Assembly (NCBI GenBank): GCA_964607445.1 | Contig: CAZSKN010000009.1 | Span: forward strand, 21,471 to 85,470 | DNA length: 64,000 bases | Reading direction: 5' to 3' | From: CALCKU01 sp964607445 | GTDB lineage: Bacteria > Pseudomonadota > Alphaproteobacteria > Caulobacterales > Maricaulaceae | Shown: positions 16,223 to 25,153 of the stretch, piece by piece | How the letters are laid out: each line of letters starts with the position of its first letter | How positions within the stretch are numbered: position 1 is the first letter of the stretch | The notes under the pieces: generated by a model | Seen by the model: only the letters and a program-made list of their open reading frames with translations | Database searches by the model: none | Told to the model about the DNA's origin: nothing | Program-made: the position numbers and the translations under genes

Positions 16223-19200
16223 ATGAGCGCACCGTTACAATTTGTGCACTTGCGCTCTCGGTCTCCATATTCAATGCTCGAGGGTGCATTGAAAATGAAA
16301 GAGACAGCAGCGCGCGCGCGCGAATGGCGAATGCCAGCTTTGGCCTTAACCGATACGAATAACATGTGCGGCGCTCTGGAGTTTTCCGATATTATGACCA
16401 GTGCCGGTGTCCAGCCTATTATGGGGGTAACACTCTCGATAGATTTGGGCTTGGCGGATCAACCCGGTATTATAAGGCGAGAACCTGAAGGTACTTTGGC
16501 GTTACTAGCTCAAAATGAGCAGGGTTATGGCAACCTCATGGCATTGTCGAGTTCTGCCTATCTTGATGTCGAGCCGACAGATATTCCGCATATAAAAGCC
16601 GAAAAGCTAAAATCATTGAATGCGGGTGTTATTGCTTTAACGGGTGGGCCTGATGGCGCGTTGAATAGGTTGATTTGTGACGATAGATTAGGCGACGCTG
16701 AACGTTGGTTGGATCAACTTATAATATTGTTTCCTGATAGATTATATGTGGAATTACAGCGTCACAAAAGCCCCGAGGAAATTAAGGCTGAAAAAACATT
16801 GATTGCTTGGGCTTATGAAAAGTCATTACCATTAGTAGCTACGAATGAGCCCTATTTTCTCGATCCTGATTTGCATAAGTCTCATGATGCATTATTGGCG
16901 ATATCAGAAGGCTCATATGTGCTAGAAAAGAACCGTCGGAAAGTCTCGCCGGATCATTATTTTAAATCGCCAGAACAAATGGCGGCTTTGTTTGCTGATC
17001 TTCCGGAAGCTATTGAAAACACTTTAGATATAGCTATGCGCTGTGCTTATAAATCTGAAAAACGCAAACCCATTCTGCCGAATTTTGGGGATGGGTCGTT
17101 AAGTGAAGGTGATATTTTAGCCCAACAAGCGCGCGATGGGCTTGAGGCCCGTTTAGAAAAGATCGATATGGCGGCGACGCGTGAAGCCTATTTTGATCGA
17201 TTGGATTTCGAGTTAGACGTTATTCGGGAAATGGGCTTTCCGGGATACTTTTTGATCGTATCCGATTTTATTAAATGGGCAAAAGAAATGGCTATTCCGG
17301 TCGGGCCGGGACGCGGGTCGGGGGCGGGGTCGGTCGTGGCCTGGTCTTTGACGATTACCGATCTTGACCCATTGCGTTATGGTTTGCTGTTTGAGCGGTT
17401 TTTAAACCCCGAACGTGTATCTATGCCAGATTTCGATATTGATTTTTGTCAGGAAAGACGCGGTGAGGTTATCCGCTATGTTCAGGAAAAATACGGAGAC
17501 GATCAAGTTGCCCATATTATCACTTTCGGAACCTTGCAGGCGCGGGCCGTTGTGCGCGATGTCGGACGGGTATTACAAATGCCGTTGGGACAAGTTGACC
17601 GTCTGGCCAAATTAGTGCCTTCGAATCCTGCTAGCCCCGTGACGTTAGCGGAAGCGATTACTATGGAAAAGGGATTGCGCGAGGCTCGTGATAGTGAACC
17701 TGCCGTGCGTGAACTCCTAGATACAGCATTGAAACTCGAAGGTCTTTATCGCAATGCCTCTACCCATGCGGCGGGAGTGGTGATCGGTGATCGTCCATTG
17801 ACCGAATTGATCCCGCTTTACCGGGACCCGCGGTCTGATATTCCGGCTACACAATTTACCATGAAATGGGCCGAGAAGGCGGGTCTTGTAAAATTCGATT
17901 TTCTCGGGCTGAAAACGCTTACGGTGATTGACCGCGCCTTAAAATATCTTGCGGCACAAGATATTGTTCTGGACCTCGATAATGTCAGTACGAATACACC
18001 AGAAGCGTATAAATATTTAGAAGAAGGTTTATCGGCAGGTGTGTTTCAGCTTGAAAGTTCAGGCATGCGGGACGTGCTTCGCAAAATGGCACCAGACTCT
18101 ATCGAGGAATTAACTGCGCTGATCTCGCTTTATCGTCCGGGACCGATGAAAAATATCGACACCTATATTGATCGAAAATTTGGACGCATAGAGATCGCCT
18201 ATCCGCATCCTATGTTGGAAGATATTTTAAAAGAAACTTACGGGATTATTATCTACCAAGAACAGGTTATGCAGATTGCGCAAGTGTTGTCGGGATACTC
18301 ACTTGGCGAGGCCGATATATTGCGCCGGGCTATGGGTAAGAAAGACCAGGCTGAAATGGACCGTCAACGCTCTCGGTTCGTTGAAGGTGCGGCGAAAAAC
18401 AATGTCGAGAGTAAACTTTCCAATAGTATTTTTGACCTCGTCAATGAGTTTGCGGGCTATGGATTTAACAAGTCCCACGCGGCAGCTTATGCTATGATAT
18501 CATTTCGAACGGCCTATCTTAAAGCTGTTTATCCGACAGAATTTGTAGCCGCGACTATGAGCCTTGATATTACCAATGTTGAAAAATTAGCCCAGTTTTA
18601 TCAAGAAGCAAAGCGGATGGGAGTCGAAATTGTTCCACCGAGTGTTAATGTCTCATTTGCCGATTTCGAAGTTAAAGACGGGGCCGTGTTATATGCTTTA
18701 GGGGCTTTGAAAAATGTGGGTGTCGAGGCCATGCGACATGTTGTGGTCGAACGTGAAACGCATGGGCCGTTTCTAGATTTGTTTGATTTTGCTCGCCGTG
18801 TTGATACGCGTATTGTCAATAAACGCGCCTTTGAAAATTTGGCCCGCGGCGGTGCATTTGATTGTTTGGAACCCAATCGCGCCCGAGCACAAGCCTCGGC
18901 GTCAATATTGCAATCAATTGGTGCGCGTGCGGCTCAGGAACGGGCGTCGTCACAAGTGAGTCTGTTTGGTGATGCTGTTGAAAATATGGTCGAGCCTGAC
19001 CTGCCGACACCTGTGCCTTGGGAAAAAATCGAACAACTTGACCACGAATTGACCGCTATCGGGTTTTATTTGGGCGGGCACCCATTGGAAGGATTTGCAC
19101 AGGTTTTAAAGCGTAAAAAAGTGGTGTTATCCTCTGATATTGATATGAAATATAAAGCAGGAATGCGGGCTATGCGGTTTGCCGGGGTCGTGCGGAAACG

Positions 19201-19672
19201 CCAAGAACGCATGTCCAAACGCGGTAAACGCTTTGCCTATTTATCTTTGTCTGATTCTGCCGGAGATTTTGAAGTCTTTGTCGGTGAAGACTTATTAACG
19301 TCCAGTCGATCGATATTGGAAGCCGGATCAATTGTAGAAGTGACCGCGAAAGTGGATGAACGGGACGGCGAAATGAAGATTTTTTCCAACACGATAGCCG
19401 CTTTGGAAATGAGTACGGCAGCACGAGTGGCAGGGCTTAAAATTCGCCTTAGGTCAGCATCTATTGAAAATCTCGATGCTTTACAGAAATGCCTTGAAAC
19501 CCTTAAAACGGCACCGGCAAAATCTATGGGATATATCGAAATTATTGCCCCTTTAGGCGAACACCGGGAAGGACATTGGCGGTTGCCGGGTAAAATCGGT
19601 GTGGACGGGGCTGTGCAGGCCGCAATTAAAGCCACAAAATTGGTCGAAACGATTGAAGAAATCGCCGCTTAA
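16223..19672 (+). CDS. dnaE: DNA polymerase III subunit alpha
   Basis: 1149 residues, the normal DnaE1 length. It is the replicative polymerase. In order: an N-terminal PHP domain (about 1-280, HLRSRSPYSMLEGA and later metal-like residues), the polymerase core with GPGRGSGAGSVVAW and the catalytic PDFDIDF (about 401-407), fingers with GIIIYQEQVMQIA and GYGFNKSHAAAYA, a helix-hairpin-helix region, and a C-terminal OB domain. The ATG follows AGGGGATC. The only promoter seen upstream is the SOS-type promoter at 15987, so co-transcription with the small protein gene is possible. A weak GC hairpin (19711-19722) lies after the stop. Confidence 0.97.
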   Translation: MSAPLQFVHLRSRSPYSMLEGALKMKETAARAREWRMPALALTDTNNMCGALEFSDIMTSAGVQPIMGVTLSIDLGLADQPGIIRREPEGTLALLAQNEQGYGNLMALSSSAYLDVEPTDIPHIKAEKLKSLNAGVIALTGGPDGALNRLICDDRLGDAERWLDQLIILFPDRLYVELQRHKSPEEIKAEKTLIAWAYEKSLPLVATNEPYFLDPDLHKSHDALLAISEGSYVLEKNRRKVSPDHYFKSPEQMAALFADLPEAIENTLDIAMRCAYKSEKRKPILPNFGDGSLSEGDILAQQARDGLEARLEKIDMAATREAYFDRLDFELDVIREMGFPGYFLIVSDFIKWAKEMAIPVGPGRGSGAGSVVAWSLTITDLDPLRYGLLFERFLNPERVSMPDFDIDFCQERRGEVIRYVQEKYGDDQVAHIITFGTLQARAVVRDVGRVLQMPLGQVDRLAKLVPSNPASPVTLAEAITMEKGLREARDSEPAVRELLDTALKLEGLYRNASTHAAGVVIGDRPLTELIPLYRDPRSDIPATQFTMKWAEKAGLVKFDFLGLKTLTVIDRALKYLAAQDIVLDLDNVSTNTPEAYKYLEEGLSAGVFQLESSGMRDVLRKMAPDSIEELTALISLYRPGPMKNIDTYIDRKFGRIEIAYPHPMLEDILKETYGIIIYQEQVMQIAQVLSGYSLGEADILRRAMGKKDQAEMDRQRSRFVEGAAKNNVESKLSNSIFDLVNEFAGYGFNKSHAAAYAMISFRTAYLKAVYPTEFVAATMSLDITNVEKLAQFYQEAKRMGVEIVPPSVNVSFADFEVKDGAVLYALGALKNVGVEAMRHVVVERETHGPFLDLFDFARRVDTRIVNKRAFENLARGGAFDCLEPNRARAQASASILQSIGARAAQERASSQVSLFGDAVENMVEPDLPTPVPWEKIEQLDHELTAIGFYLGGHPLEGFAQVLKRKKVVLSSDIDMKYKAGMRAMRFAGVVRKRQERMSKRGKRFAYLSLSDSAGDFEVFVGEDLLTSSRSILEAGSIVEVTAKVDERDGEMKIFSNTIAALEMSTAARVAGLKIRLRSASIENLDALQKCLETLKTAPAKSMGYIEIIAPLGEHREGHWRLPGKIGVDGAVQAAIKATKLVETIEEIAA

Positions 19673-19879
19673 GCTGACCGTGTTAAAAAAATCCAGCATA
19701 TAGGCTGTGAGGCCCGTGGGCCCCTTTGAGATAAAGCTTGCATAATGTGATAACTCTGTTAAAGGGCGAGGCTTAAATCGCACGCGGGTGCCGGTTTTGA
19801 CCATATAGGTCTTAATCGATTCCGGTGGAACTTTTGTTTCTACACCCCGCGTCAGGCCAACCGGAAAGAGGAGATATCC

Positions 19880-21055
19880 ATGGCTTTACCTGAATTTTCA
19901 ATGCGTCAATTACTTGAGGCGGGTGTGCATTTCGGACATCAAACGCATCGTTGGAACCCGAAAATGGCACCGTACATATTTGGTGCTCGTTCAAATATTC
20001 ATATTTTAGATTTATCCCAAACTGTTCCGCTTTTGCATCAAGCCTTGGTTCAGGTACGCGAAACGGCATCAAAAGGCGGGCGTATTCTCTTTGTAGGCAC
20101 GAAGCGTGCAGCCTCTGATCCGGTTTCGACAGCGGCGAAACGATGTGCGCAATATTATGTCAATCACCGTTGGTTAGGGGGAATGTTGACCAATTGGAGC
20201 ACAATCTCCAAATCTATTGGTCGGTTACGTGAACTCGAAGGTATTCTAGGCGAAGAAGGTCAAAATTCTTCAGGTCTCACTAAAAAAGAACTCTTGAAAA
20301 TGACGCGCGAGATGGAAAAGCTTGATAAAGCTTTGGGCGGTATTAAGGATATGGGGGGTAAGCCCGATCTTATGTTCGTGATTGATACCAATAAGGAAGC
20401 TATAGCGATTAAAGAAGCGCGCCGTCTGGACATTCCGGTTATTTCAATTCTGGATTCAAATTGTGATCCCGAGCACGCTGATTTCCCAATTCCGGGGAAT
20501 GACGACGCGGCACGGGCTATCAGCTTATATTGTGATTTGATCGCTGATGCCGTTTTGGATGGTATGACAGAGTCACAAGTGAATATGGGTGTAGATATTG
20601 GTGCTGCGGCCAATCCCGTAGAAATGGCTATTGCTGCACCTGAGGTGACGCCGACGGCAACAGCTGTTGCTGAAGCGCCTATTGAAGCCGCTGTAGCGGC
20701 GCCCGAAGTTGAAGCGCCAGCCGTCACGGATCCGGCCGAAGATATGTCTGAATATCTACGTGTCACGCGTGAATATGATGCCGCAGCTGATGAAGCCGTT
20801 GTGACCAAGATCGAAAAACATCTCGGAGCGTCATTGAAGAGTCGCGATGCAAAATACGTCGCGTGCTCAGACGAAACCGAACTTGAAACCATTGTAAATG
20901 GATTTATGAAAAAGACGCTCGGTATAGACGACAAAGAAGCCGCGATGGAAAAGGTGAAGGCTGTGTGTACAACCATGAAGCCAACACGGATGAAGAACCG
21001 CGTAACGTTTTATTACTTGCTTGCTAAAAACGAAGGTAAATTGGGCGAATTTTAA
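19880..21055 (+). CDS. rpsB: 30S ribosomal protein S2 with a C-terminal DUF2853-like domain
   Basis: 391 residues against about 240-260 for most S2 proteins. Residues 1 to about 245 are a standard S2 (FSMRQLLEAGVHFGHQTHRW, KRAA, VNHRWLGGMLTNW, IPGNDDAARAI). Residues about 250-288 are an Ala/Pro/Glu/Val-rich linker. Residues 289-391 form a separate domain starting MSEYLRVTREYDAAADEA and ending FYYLLAKNEGKLGEF, which from memory matches the whole of the small DUF2853 family (about 100 residues, function unknown). A good AGAGGAG precedes the ATG. The reading frame is continuous and tsf follows with its own ribosome-binding site. S2 identity is certain; the DUF2853 call needs a profile search. 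Confidence 0.95.
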   Translation: MALPEFSMRQLLEAGVHFGHQTHRWNPKMAPYIFGARSNIHILDLSQTVPLLHQALVQVRETASKGGRILFVGTKRAASDPVSTAAKRCAQYYVNHRWLGGMLTNWSTISKSIGRLRELEGILGEEGQNSSGLTKKELLKMTREMEKLDKALGGIKDMGGKPDLMFVIDTNKEAIAIKEARRLDIPVISILDSNCDPEHADFPIPGNDDAARAISLYCDLIADAVLDGMTESQVNMGVDIGAAANPVEMAIAAPEVTPTATAVAEAPIEAAVAAPEVEAPAVTDPAEDMSEYLRVTREYDAAADEAVVTKIEKHLGASLKSRDAKYVACSDETELETIVNGFMKKTLGIDDKEAAMEKVKAVCTTMKPTRMKNRVTFYYLLAKNEGKLGEF

Positions 21056-21138
21056 TCGCATTACCTTCATTTGATTTTGTCTGACCTCTCCTCGGGGCGG
21101 CGGACATGGTTTAATTTACTCACTCAAAGGAGATAACT

Positions 21139-22062
21139 ATGGCTCAGATAACAGCCGCTCTCGTGAAAGAACTGCGTGATAAAACATCCGCAGGTATGAT
21201 GGATTGTAAAAAAGCGCTATCTGAAAATGATGGTGATCTTGAAGCGGCTATTGATTGGTTGCGTAAAAAAGGTATCGCGAAAGCTGACAAAAAAGCCGGG
21301 CGTATTGCAGCCGAAGGTTTGGTCGCAGTTGCATTAGCTGACAAAGTCGGGGCTTTGGTTGAAGTTAATTCTGAAACTGATTTTGTCGCGCGCAATGACG
21401 GATTTCAGGCGGCTGTGGCCGAAGTTTCCCAGCTTGCGCTGACTGTCGACAGTTCAGAAGCTTTAGCCGCAGCAAAAACAGCAAGCGGTGAAAATGTAAC
21501 GGACTACCTAACAAAACTTGTCGGCACTATCGGTGAGAACATGAGCTTTCGTCGCATGACGAAGTTGACGGTCTCTGAGGGTGTGGTTGCTGGATATATG
21601 CATAATTCTGTGACTGAGGGCATGGGTAAGATCGGCGTGCTTGTCGCGCTAGAATCATCAGGTGATAAGACCGCCTTGCAAAACCTTGCTAAGAAAATTG
21701 CTATGCATGTGGCGGCGACAAGCCCATTGGCGCTTGGCGTTGATGACCTTGATCCTGCTGTGGTGGAAATGGAACGTAAAGCTTTATCTGATGAAGCGCG
21801 TGAGTCTGGAAAACCCGAAGCTATTATTGAAAAAATGGTTGAGGGTCGCATGACGAAATTCTTCAATGAATCTGTTTTGATGTCACAGATTTTTGTTATG
21901 GACGGCGAGCGCAGTATCGAACAGCTTATTGCTGCCGAAGGAAAAGCGCTCGGGGCTGAGATTAAACTTTCCGCATATTCGCGCATGGAACTGGGCGAAG
22001 GTATCGAGAAAAAAGAAGAAGATTTTGCCTCAGAAGTCGCCAAAACGGTTGCTGGCAGCTAG
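21139..22062 (+). CDS. tsf: Elongation factor Ts
   Basis: 307 residues, normal for EF-Ts, the guanine nucleotide exchange factor for EF-Tu. The N-terminal UBA-like domain has VKELRDKTSAGMMDCKKALSE, followed by the core with EVNSETDFVARN and the C-terminal dimerisation region. AAAGGAGA lies just before the ATG. It is encoded 83 bp after rpsB in the classical rpsB-tsf-pyrH-frr order. Confidence 0.98.
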   Translation: MAQITAALVKELRDKTSAGMMDCKKALSENDGDLEAAIDWLRKKGIAKADKKAGRIAAEGLVAVALADKVGALVEVNSETDFVARNDGFQAAVAEVSQLALTVDSSEALAAAKTASGENVTDYLTKLVGTIGENMSFRRMTKLTVSEGVVAGYMHNSVTEGMGKIGVLVALESSGDKTALQNLAKKIAMHVAATSPLALGVDDLDPAVVEMERKALSDEARESGKPEAIIEKMVEGRMTKFFNESVLMSQIFVMDGERSIEQLIAAEGKALGAEIKLSAYSRMELGEGIEKKEEDFASEVAKTVAGS

Positions 22063-22099
22063 CTAGCCAAATTTAGTGGACAAAAGTCCATGTAATTAC

Positions 22100-22129
22100 A
22101 GCGGCGTGTCATATTTTTGACGCGCTGCT
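22100..22129 (+). terminator. Hairpin between tsf and pyrH
   Basis: AGCGGCGTGTCA (22100-22111) pairs with TGACGCGCTGCT (22118-22129) over 12 positions including two G-U pairs, with a six-base loop. Only a weak T-rich stretch follows, so it may be an attenuator or processing site rather than a full terminator. A smaller stem (GGAC/GTCC around 22078-22090) lies just before it. Confidence 0.5.
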
Positions 22130-22199
22130 CCGTTAAATATTGTACCCCCGTATAGGCAATTCGAGGCGAGTCGTTTATAGCGACGAGAAGGGGAACGTT

Positions 22200-22919
22200 A
22201 TGACAATAAACTACCAATATAAACGTGTGCTTCTAAAGCTGTCTGGCGAAGCCCTGATGGGCAATCAGTCTTATGGGATTGATGTCGAGTTTACTGACCG
22301 TATAGCTAAAGAAATTTCAGGCGCTCATGAAAAAGGCCTACAAATCGGGCTAGTTATTGGTGGCGGAAATATATTCCGTGGGTTGTCGGCGTCCGCAGCT
22401 GGTATTGAGCGCTCGACAGCAGACCATATGGGCATGTTGGCCACAGTTATGAATGCATTGGCCATGCAAAGCGCCCTAGAGCGTCAAGGTGTAGATACGC
22501 GGGTCATGTCTGCTATTCCTATGACGACTGTATGCGAACCTTATATCCGTCGCCGCGCTGTACGCCATATGGAAAAAGGACGCGTGGTTATCTTTGCCGC
22601 CGGGTCAGGAAATCCTTATTTTACAACAGATACGGCTGCGGCTTTACGTGCGGCTGAAATGGAATGCGAAGCCTTGCTAAAAGGTACACAGGTCGACGGG
22701 GTTTATGACTCAGACCCCAAATCAAATCCGACTGCAAAACGTTATGATACGCTCAGCTACCAGAAAGTGCTTACAGACAACCTGAAAGTGATGGATGCGT
22801 CCGCAATTTCATTAATGCGTGAAAATAATATTCCCATAATTGTGTTTTCATTGCATACAGAGGGCGGCTTTCATGCGGTTATGCAAGGAAAAGGCGTGTG
22901 TACCACAATTCGGTCTTAA
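22200..22919 (+). CDS. pyrH: UMP kinase
   Basis: 239 residues, an amino-acid-kinase-fold enzyme that phosphorylates UMP to UDP. Visible motifs: YKRVLLKLSGEALMG at the N-terminus, GLVIGGGNIFRG, STADHMGMLATVMNALA, and FAAGSGNPYFTTDTAAALRA. The ATG at 22200 is preceded by GAAGGGGAACGTT; an upstream TTG in the same frame (22140) is ignored because the ribosome-binding site favours 22200. It lies behind a hairpin and before frr. Confidence 0.97.
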   Translation: MTINYQYKRVLLKLSGEALMGNQSYGIDVEFTDRIAKEISGAHEKGLQIGLVIGGGNIFRGLSASAAGIERSTADHMGMLATVMNALAMQSALERQGVDTRVMSAIPMTTVCEPYIRRRAVRHMEKGRVVIFAAGSGNPYFTTDTAAALRAAEMECEALLKGTQVDGVYDSDPKSNPTAKRYDTLSYQKVLTDNLKVMDASAISLMRENNIPIIVFSLHTEGGFHAVMQGKGVCTTIRS

Positions 22920-22961
22920 AGTGACCATGCTGGATATATATCCGGCTTGAAAGGAGAAACT

Positions 22962-23525
22962 ATGTCAAACGACGGTTTTAATTTGAAAGATTTCAGAAAA
23001 CGTATGGACGGCGCCGTTTCATCATTGAAATCAGAGTTTGCAGGACTGCGTACGGGGCGTGCCAATGCGGCCTTATTGGACGGTATTACGGTTGAAGCTT
23101 ATGGGGCGCAAACGCCGCTTAATCAGGTGGGCTCCGTATCTGTGCCGGAACCGCGTATGCTGACGGTTAGCATTTGGGATAAAAGCCAAGTCGGGGCTGT
23201 TGAAAGAGCATTGCGTCAATCCAGTTTAGGGTTGAACCCTGTTGTTGATGGTACGACGCTACGCATTCCTATGCCGCCTTTAACCGAAGAGCGCCGCAAG
23301 GAATTAGTTAAGATCGCAGGTGGATATTCCGAGACGGCTAAAGTCGCCGTAAGGAATGTACGTCGTGATGCGATGGATCTGCTTAAGCGTCTCGAAAAAG
23401 ACGGCGATATGAGCGAAGATGAACAAAAAGCACATTCAAGCGATGTTCAAAGTGCTACGGATAGTGTTGTGGCCGAAATTGATGATGTACTGAAACAAAA
23501 GTCTGAAGAAATCATGCAGGTTTAA
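22962..23525 (+). CDS. frr: Ribosome recycling factor
   Basis: 187 residues, the standard length. With EF-G it splits post-termination ribosomes. LRTGRANAALLDGITVEAYG, PEPRMLTVSIWDK and the LTEERRKELVKIAGGYSE segment are conserved. ATG 22962 follows AAGGAGA; an ATG 15 bases upstream is in frame but precedes that site. uppS follows after 5 bp. Confidence 0.98.
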   Translation: MSNDGFNLKDFRKRMDGAVSSLKSEFAGLRTGRANAALLDGITVEAYGAQTPLNQVGSVSVPEPRMLTVSIWDKSQVGAVERALRQSSLGLNPVVDGTTLRIPMPPLTEERRKELVKIAGGYSETAKVAVRNVRRDAMDLLKRLEKDGDMSEDEQKAHSSDVQSATDSVVAEIDDVLKQKSEEIMQV

Positions 23526-23530
23526 AACGT

Positions 23531-24259
23531 TTGAAACCGAACAGAACATATGATGGAAAATTTCCGGCCCATATCGCTATAATAATGGACGGGAACGGAC
23601 GGTGGGCGCAAGCTCGCCATCGACCGCGTGTGTTCGGTCATCAAGCGGGTGTCAAAACGGTTCGGCGTATTGTTGAACAGGCGTCTGAAATTGGTGTGAA
23701 ATGTTTAACGCTATATAGTTTTTCAACGGAAAACTGGACGCGTCCAAAAGCCGAGATTGCGGCTTTATTTGAACTCTTGCGAAAATATGTTGAAGATGAT
23801 CTTCAGACATTACATGCGCGGGGTGTGCGGGTACGAATATTAGGTGCGCGTACAGGACTAACGCCGGATTTGTGTGAAATATTGGATAGGGTTGAAGCCC
23901 GGACGCAAGATAATACGTTGTTTAATCTCAATATTGCATTTAACTATGGGGGGCGCGATGAAATATTGCGGGCCATTCGTAAAGCTCACGCTGCGGGTGA
24001 GGACATGCAGAGTTTGGACGATAAGGATATTGATAAATATTTGGATACATTTGGTTTGCCCGAGGTGGATTTAGTCATCCGCACCAGTGGTGAAAAACGG
24101 ATCAGTAATTTCTTGTTATGGCAAGCCGCTTATGCTGAATTTGTATTCACAGACGTTCTTTGGCCCGATTTCACGAAATCTGATTTAGAAACAGCCATTA
24201 ATATATTTCAAACCCGGGAACGCCGCTTTGGCAATCTGGGTGTTGTCGAAGTAGCCTAG
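23531..24259 (+). CDS. uppS: Undecaprenyl-diphosphate synthase
   Basis: 242 residues. It makes C55 undecaprenyl diphosphate, the carrier for peptidoglycan and LPS sugars. IIMDGNGRWA with the catalytic Asp at residue 20, the TLYSFSTENWTRP segment, and the C-terminal RTSGEKRISNFLLWQ and DVLWPDF motifs are all present. The start is TTG 23531; no strong ribosome-binding site is visible, so coupling to frr (5 bp upstream) is likely. Confidence 0.96.
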   Translation: MKPNRTYDGKFPAHIAIIMDGNGRWAQARHRPRVFGHQAGVKTVRRIVEQASEIGVKCLTLYSFSTENWTRPKAEIAALFELLRKYVEDDLQTLHARGVRVRILGARTGLTPDLCEILDRVEARTQDNTLFNLNIAFNYGGRDEILRAIRKAHAAGEDMQSLDDKDIDKYLDTFGLPEVDLVIRTSGEKRISNFLLWQAAYAEFVFTDVLWPDFTKSDLETAINIFQTRERRFGNLGVVEVA

Positions 24260-24264
24260 ATTTC

Positions 24265-25140
24265 GTGGGCCCGCCATCTCATTCACATCAGTCTGAACCT
24301 CGCCCTTCAGATCCGGAGAGCGGAAAACCCATTATCTGGAAAAACCTAGGCATAAGAGCCGTTTCGGCCGTTATCTTTGCGGTTATTTGTTTCATACCGT
24401 TATATTTTGGCGGTATATTATGGGCCGGTTTTGCCGCCCTCATTGGGGCACGTCTGTACTGGGAATGGGTCAATATGTCTGACCCTGAAGCCAGATGGCC
24501 TGCTGTGTTTATTCCAGTGGTGGGATTAGCCGCTGCGATTTATTTTTTATATATCCAAGATTATAACCGCATGGCTATTATCGTCGGTCTGAGTGCCATA
24601 TGTGCAATGGTATATAGCTTAAAGCGTGGCCGTATTTTGTGGACGGTTTTAGGTGTGTTTTACATTGCGATTCCAAGCTTAATGATGGTGTGGTTGCGCG
24701 GCGTTCAACCCGGTTTTGCGTCTCAAGGCTTTCAGTCTTTAATGTTTATTATTCTGGTAGTTGCGGCGTCAGATACAGCGGCTTATTTTGGAGGTTCTTT
24801 TTTCAAAGGGCCAAAAATTATGCCCAAACTTAGCCCGAATAAAACATGGTCGGGATTTGTGTCTGGTTTTATATTTGCACTGTTCATTGCCTTTATTTTC
24901 GCAATTTTACTGGCGTGGCCTCGCCCGGTTATATTGGCGTGGGGCGCATTCATTGTAATTATATCCGTAGTGGGTGATTTTTTTGAAAGTGGGCTTAAAC
25001 GCCGATTGAATGTTAAAGATGCTGGAGAACTATTGCCGGGGCACGGCGGAATGCTGGACCGGTTGGACGCCTTGATGATGGCCAGCGCTATTGTCGGCTT
25101 GGTCTTAATTTATAATCCAAATCTTTGGTTCGGGGTATGA
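24265..25140 (+). CDS. cdsA: Phosphatidate cytidylyltransferase
   Basis: 291 residues with about eight membrane helices. It makes CDP-diacylglycerol for phospholipids. The C-terminal signature is visible as SVVGDFFESGLKRRLNVKD followed by LLPGHGGMLDRLDAL, along with SDTAAYFGG and LSPNKTWSGF. The start is GTG 24265, five bases after the uppS stop, with a hydrophilic N-terminal tail of about 25 residues. It is followed by dxr after 13 bp. Confidence 0.95.
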   Translation: MGPPSHSHQSEPRPSDPESGKPIIWKNLGIRAVSAVIFAVICFIPLYFGGILWAGFAALIGARLYWEWVNMSDPEARWPAVFIPVVGLAAAIYFLYIQDYNRMAIIVGLSAICAMVYSLKRGRILWTVLGVFYIAIPSLMMVWLRGVQPGFASQGFQSLMFIILVVAASDTAAYFGGSFFKGPKIMPKLSPNKTWSGFVSGFIFALFIAFIFAILLAWPRPVILAWGAFIVIISVVGDFFESGLKRRLNVKDAGELLPGHGGMLDRLDALMMASAIVGLVLIYNPNLWFGV

Positions 25141-25153
25141 GTAACCGGAATTT

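Noticed and set aside
19711..19725. GC hairpin GGCCC-GT-GGGCC after dnaE as a rho-independent terminator
   Set aside because: The loop is too short and there is no real T-run; it is mentioned only in the dnaE entry.
20260..20976. Long antisense frame of 238 codons opposite rpsB
   Set aside because: It is Ser/Ala-rich with no recognisable domain, and lies fully opposite a certain gene whose codon bias explains it.
21056..21138. rpsB-tsf attenuator
   Set aside because: Some short complementary GC stretches occur (around 21080-21106), but no stem is long enough to support a call.
21504..22043. 179-codon antisense frame opposite tsf
   Set aside because: A shadow of the tsf coding frame with no ribosome-binding site or family resemblance.
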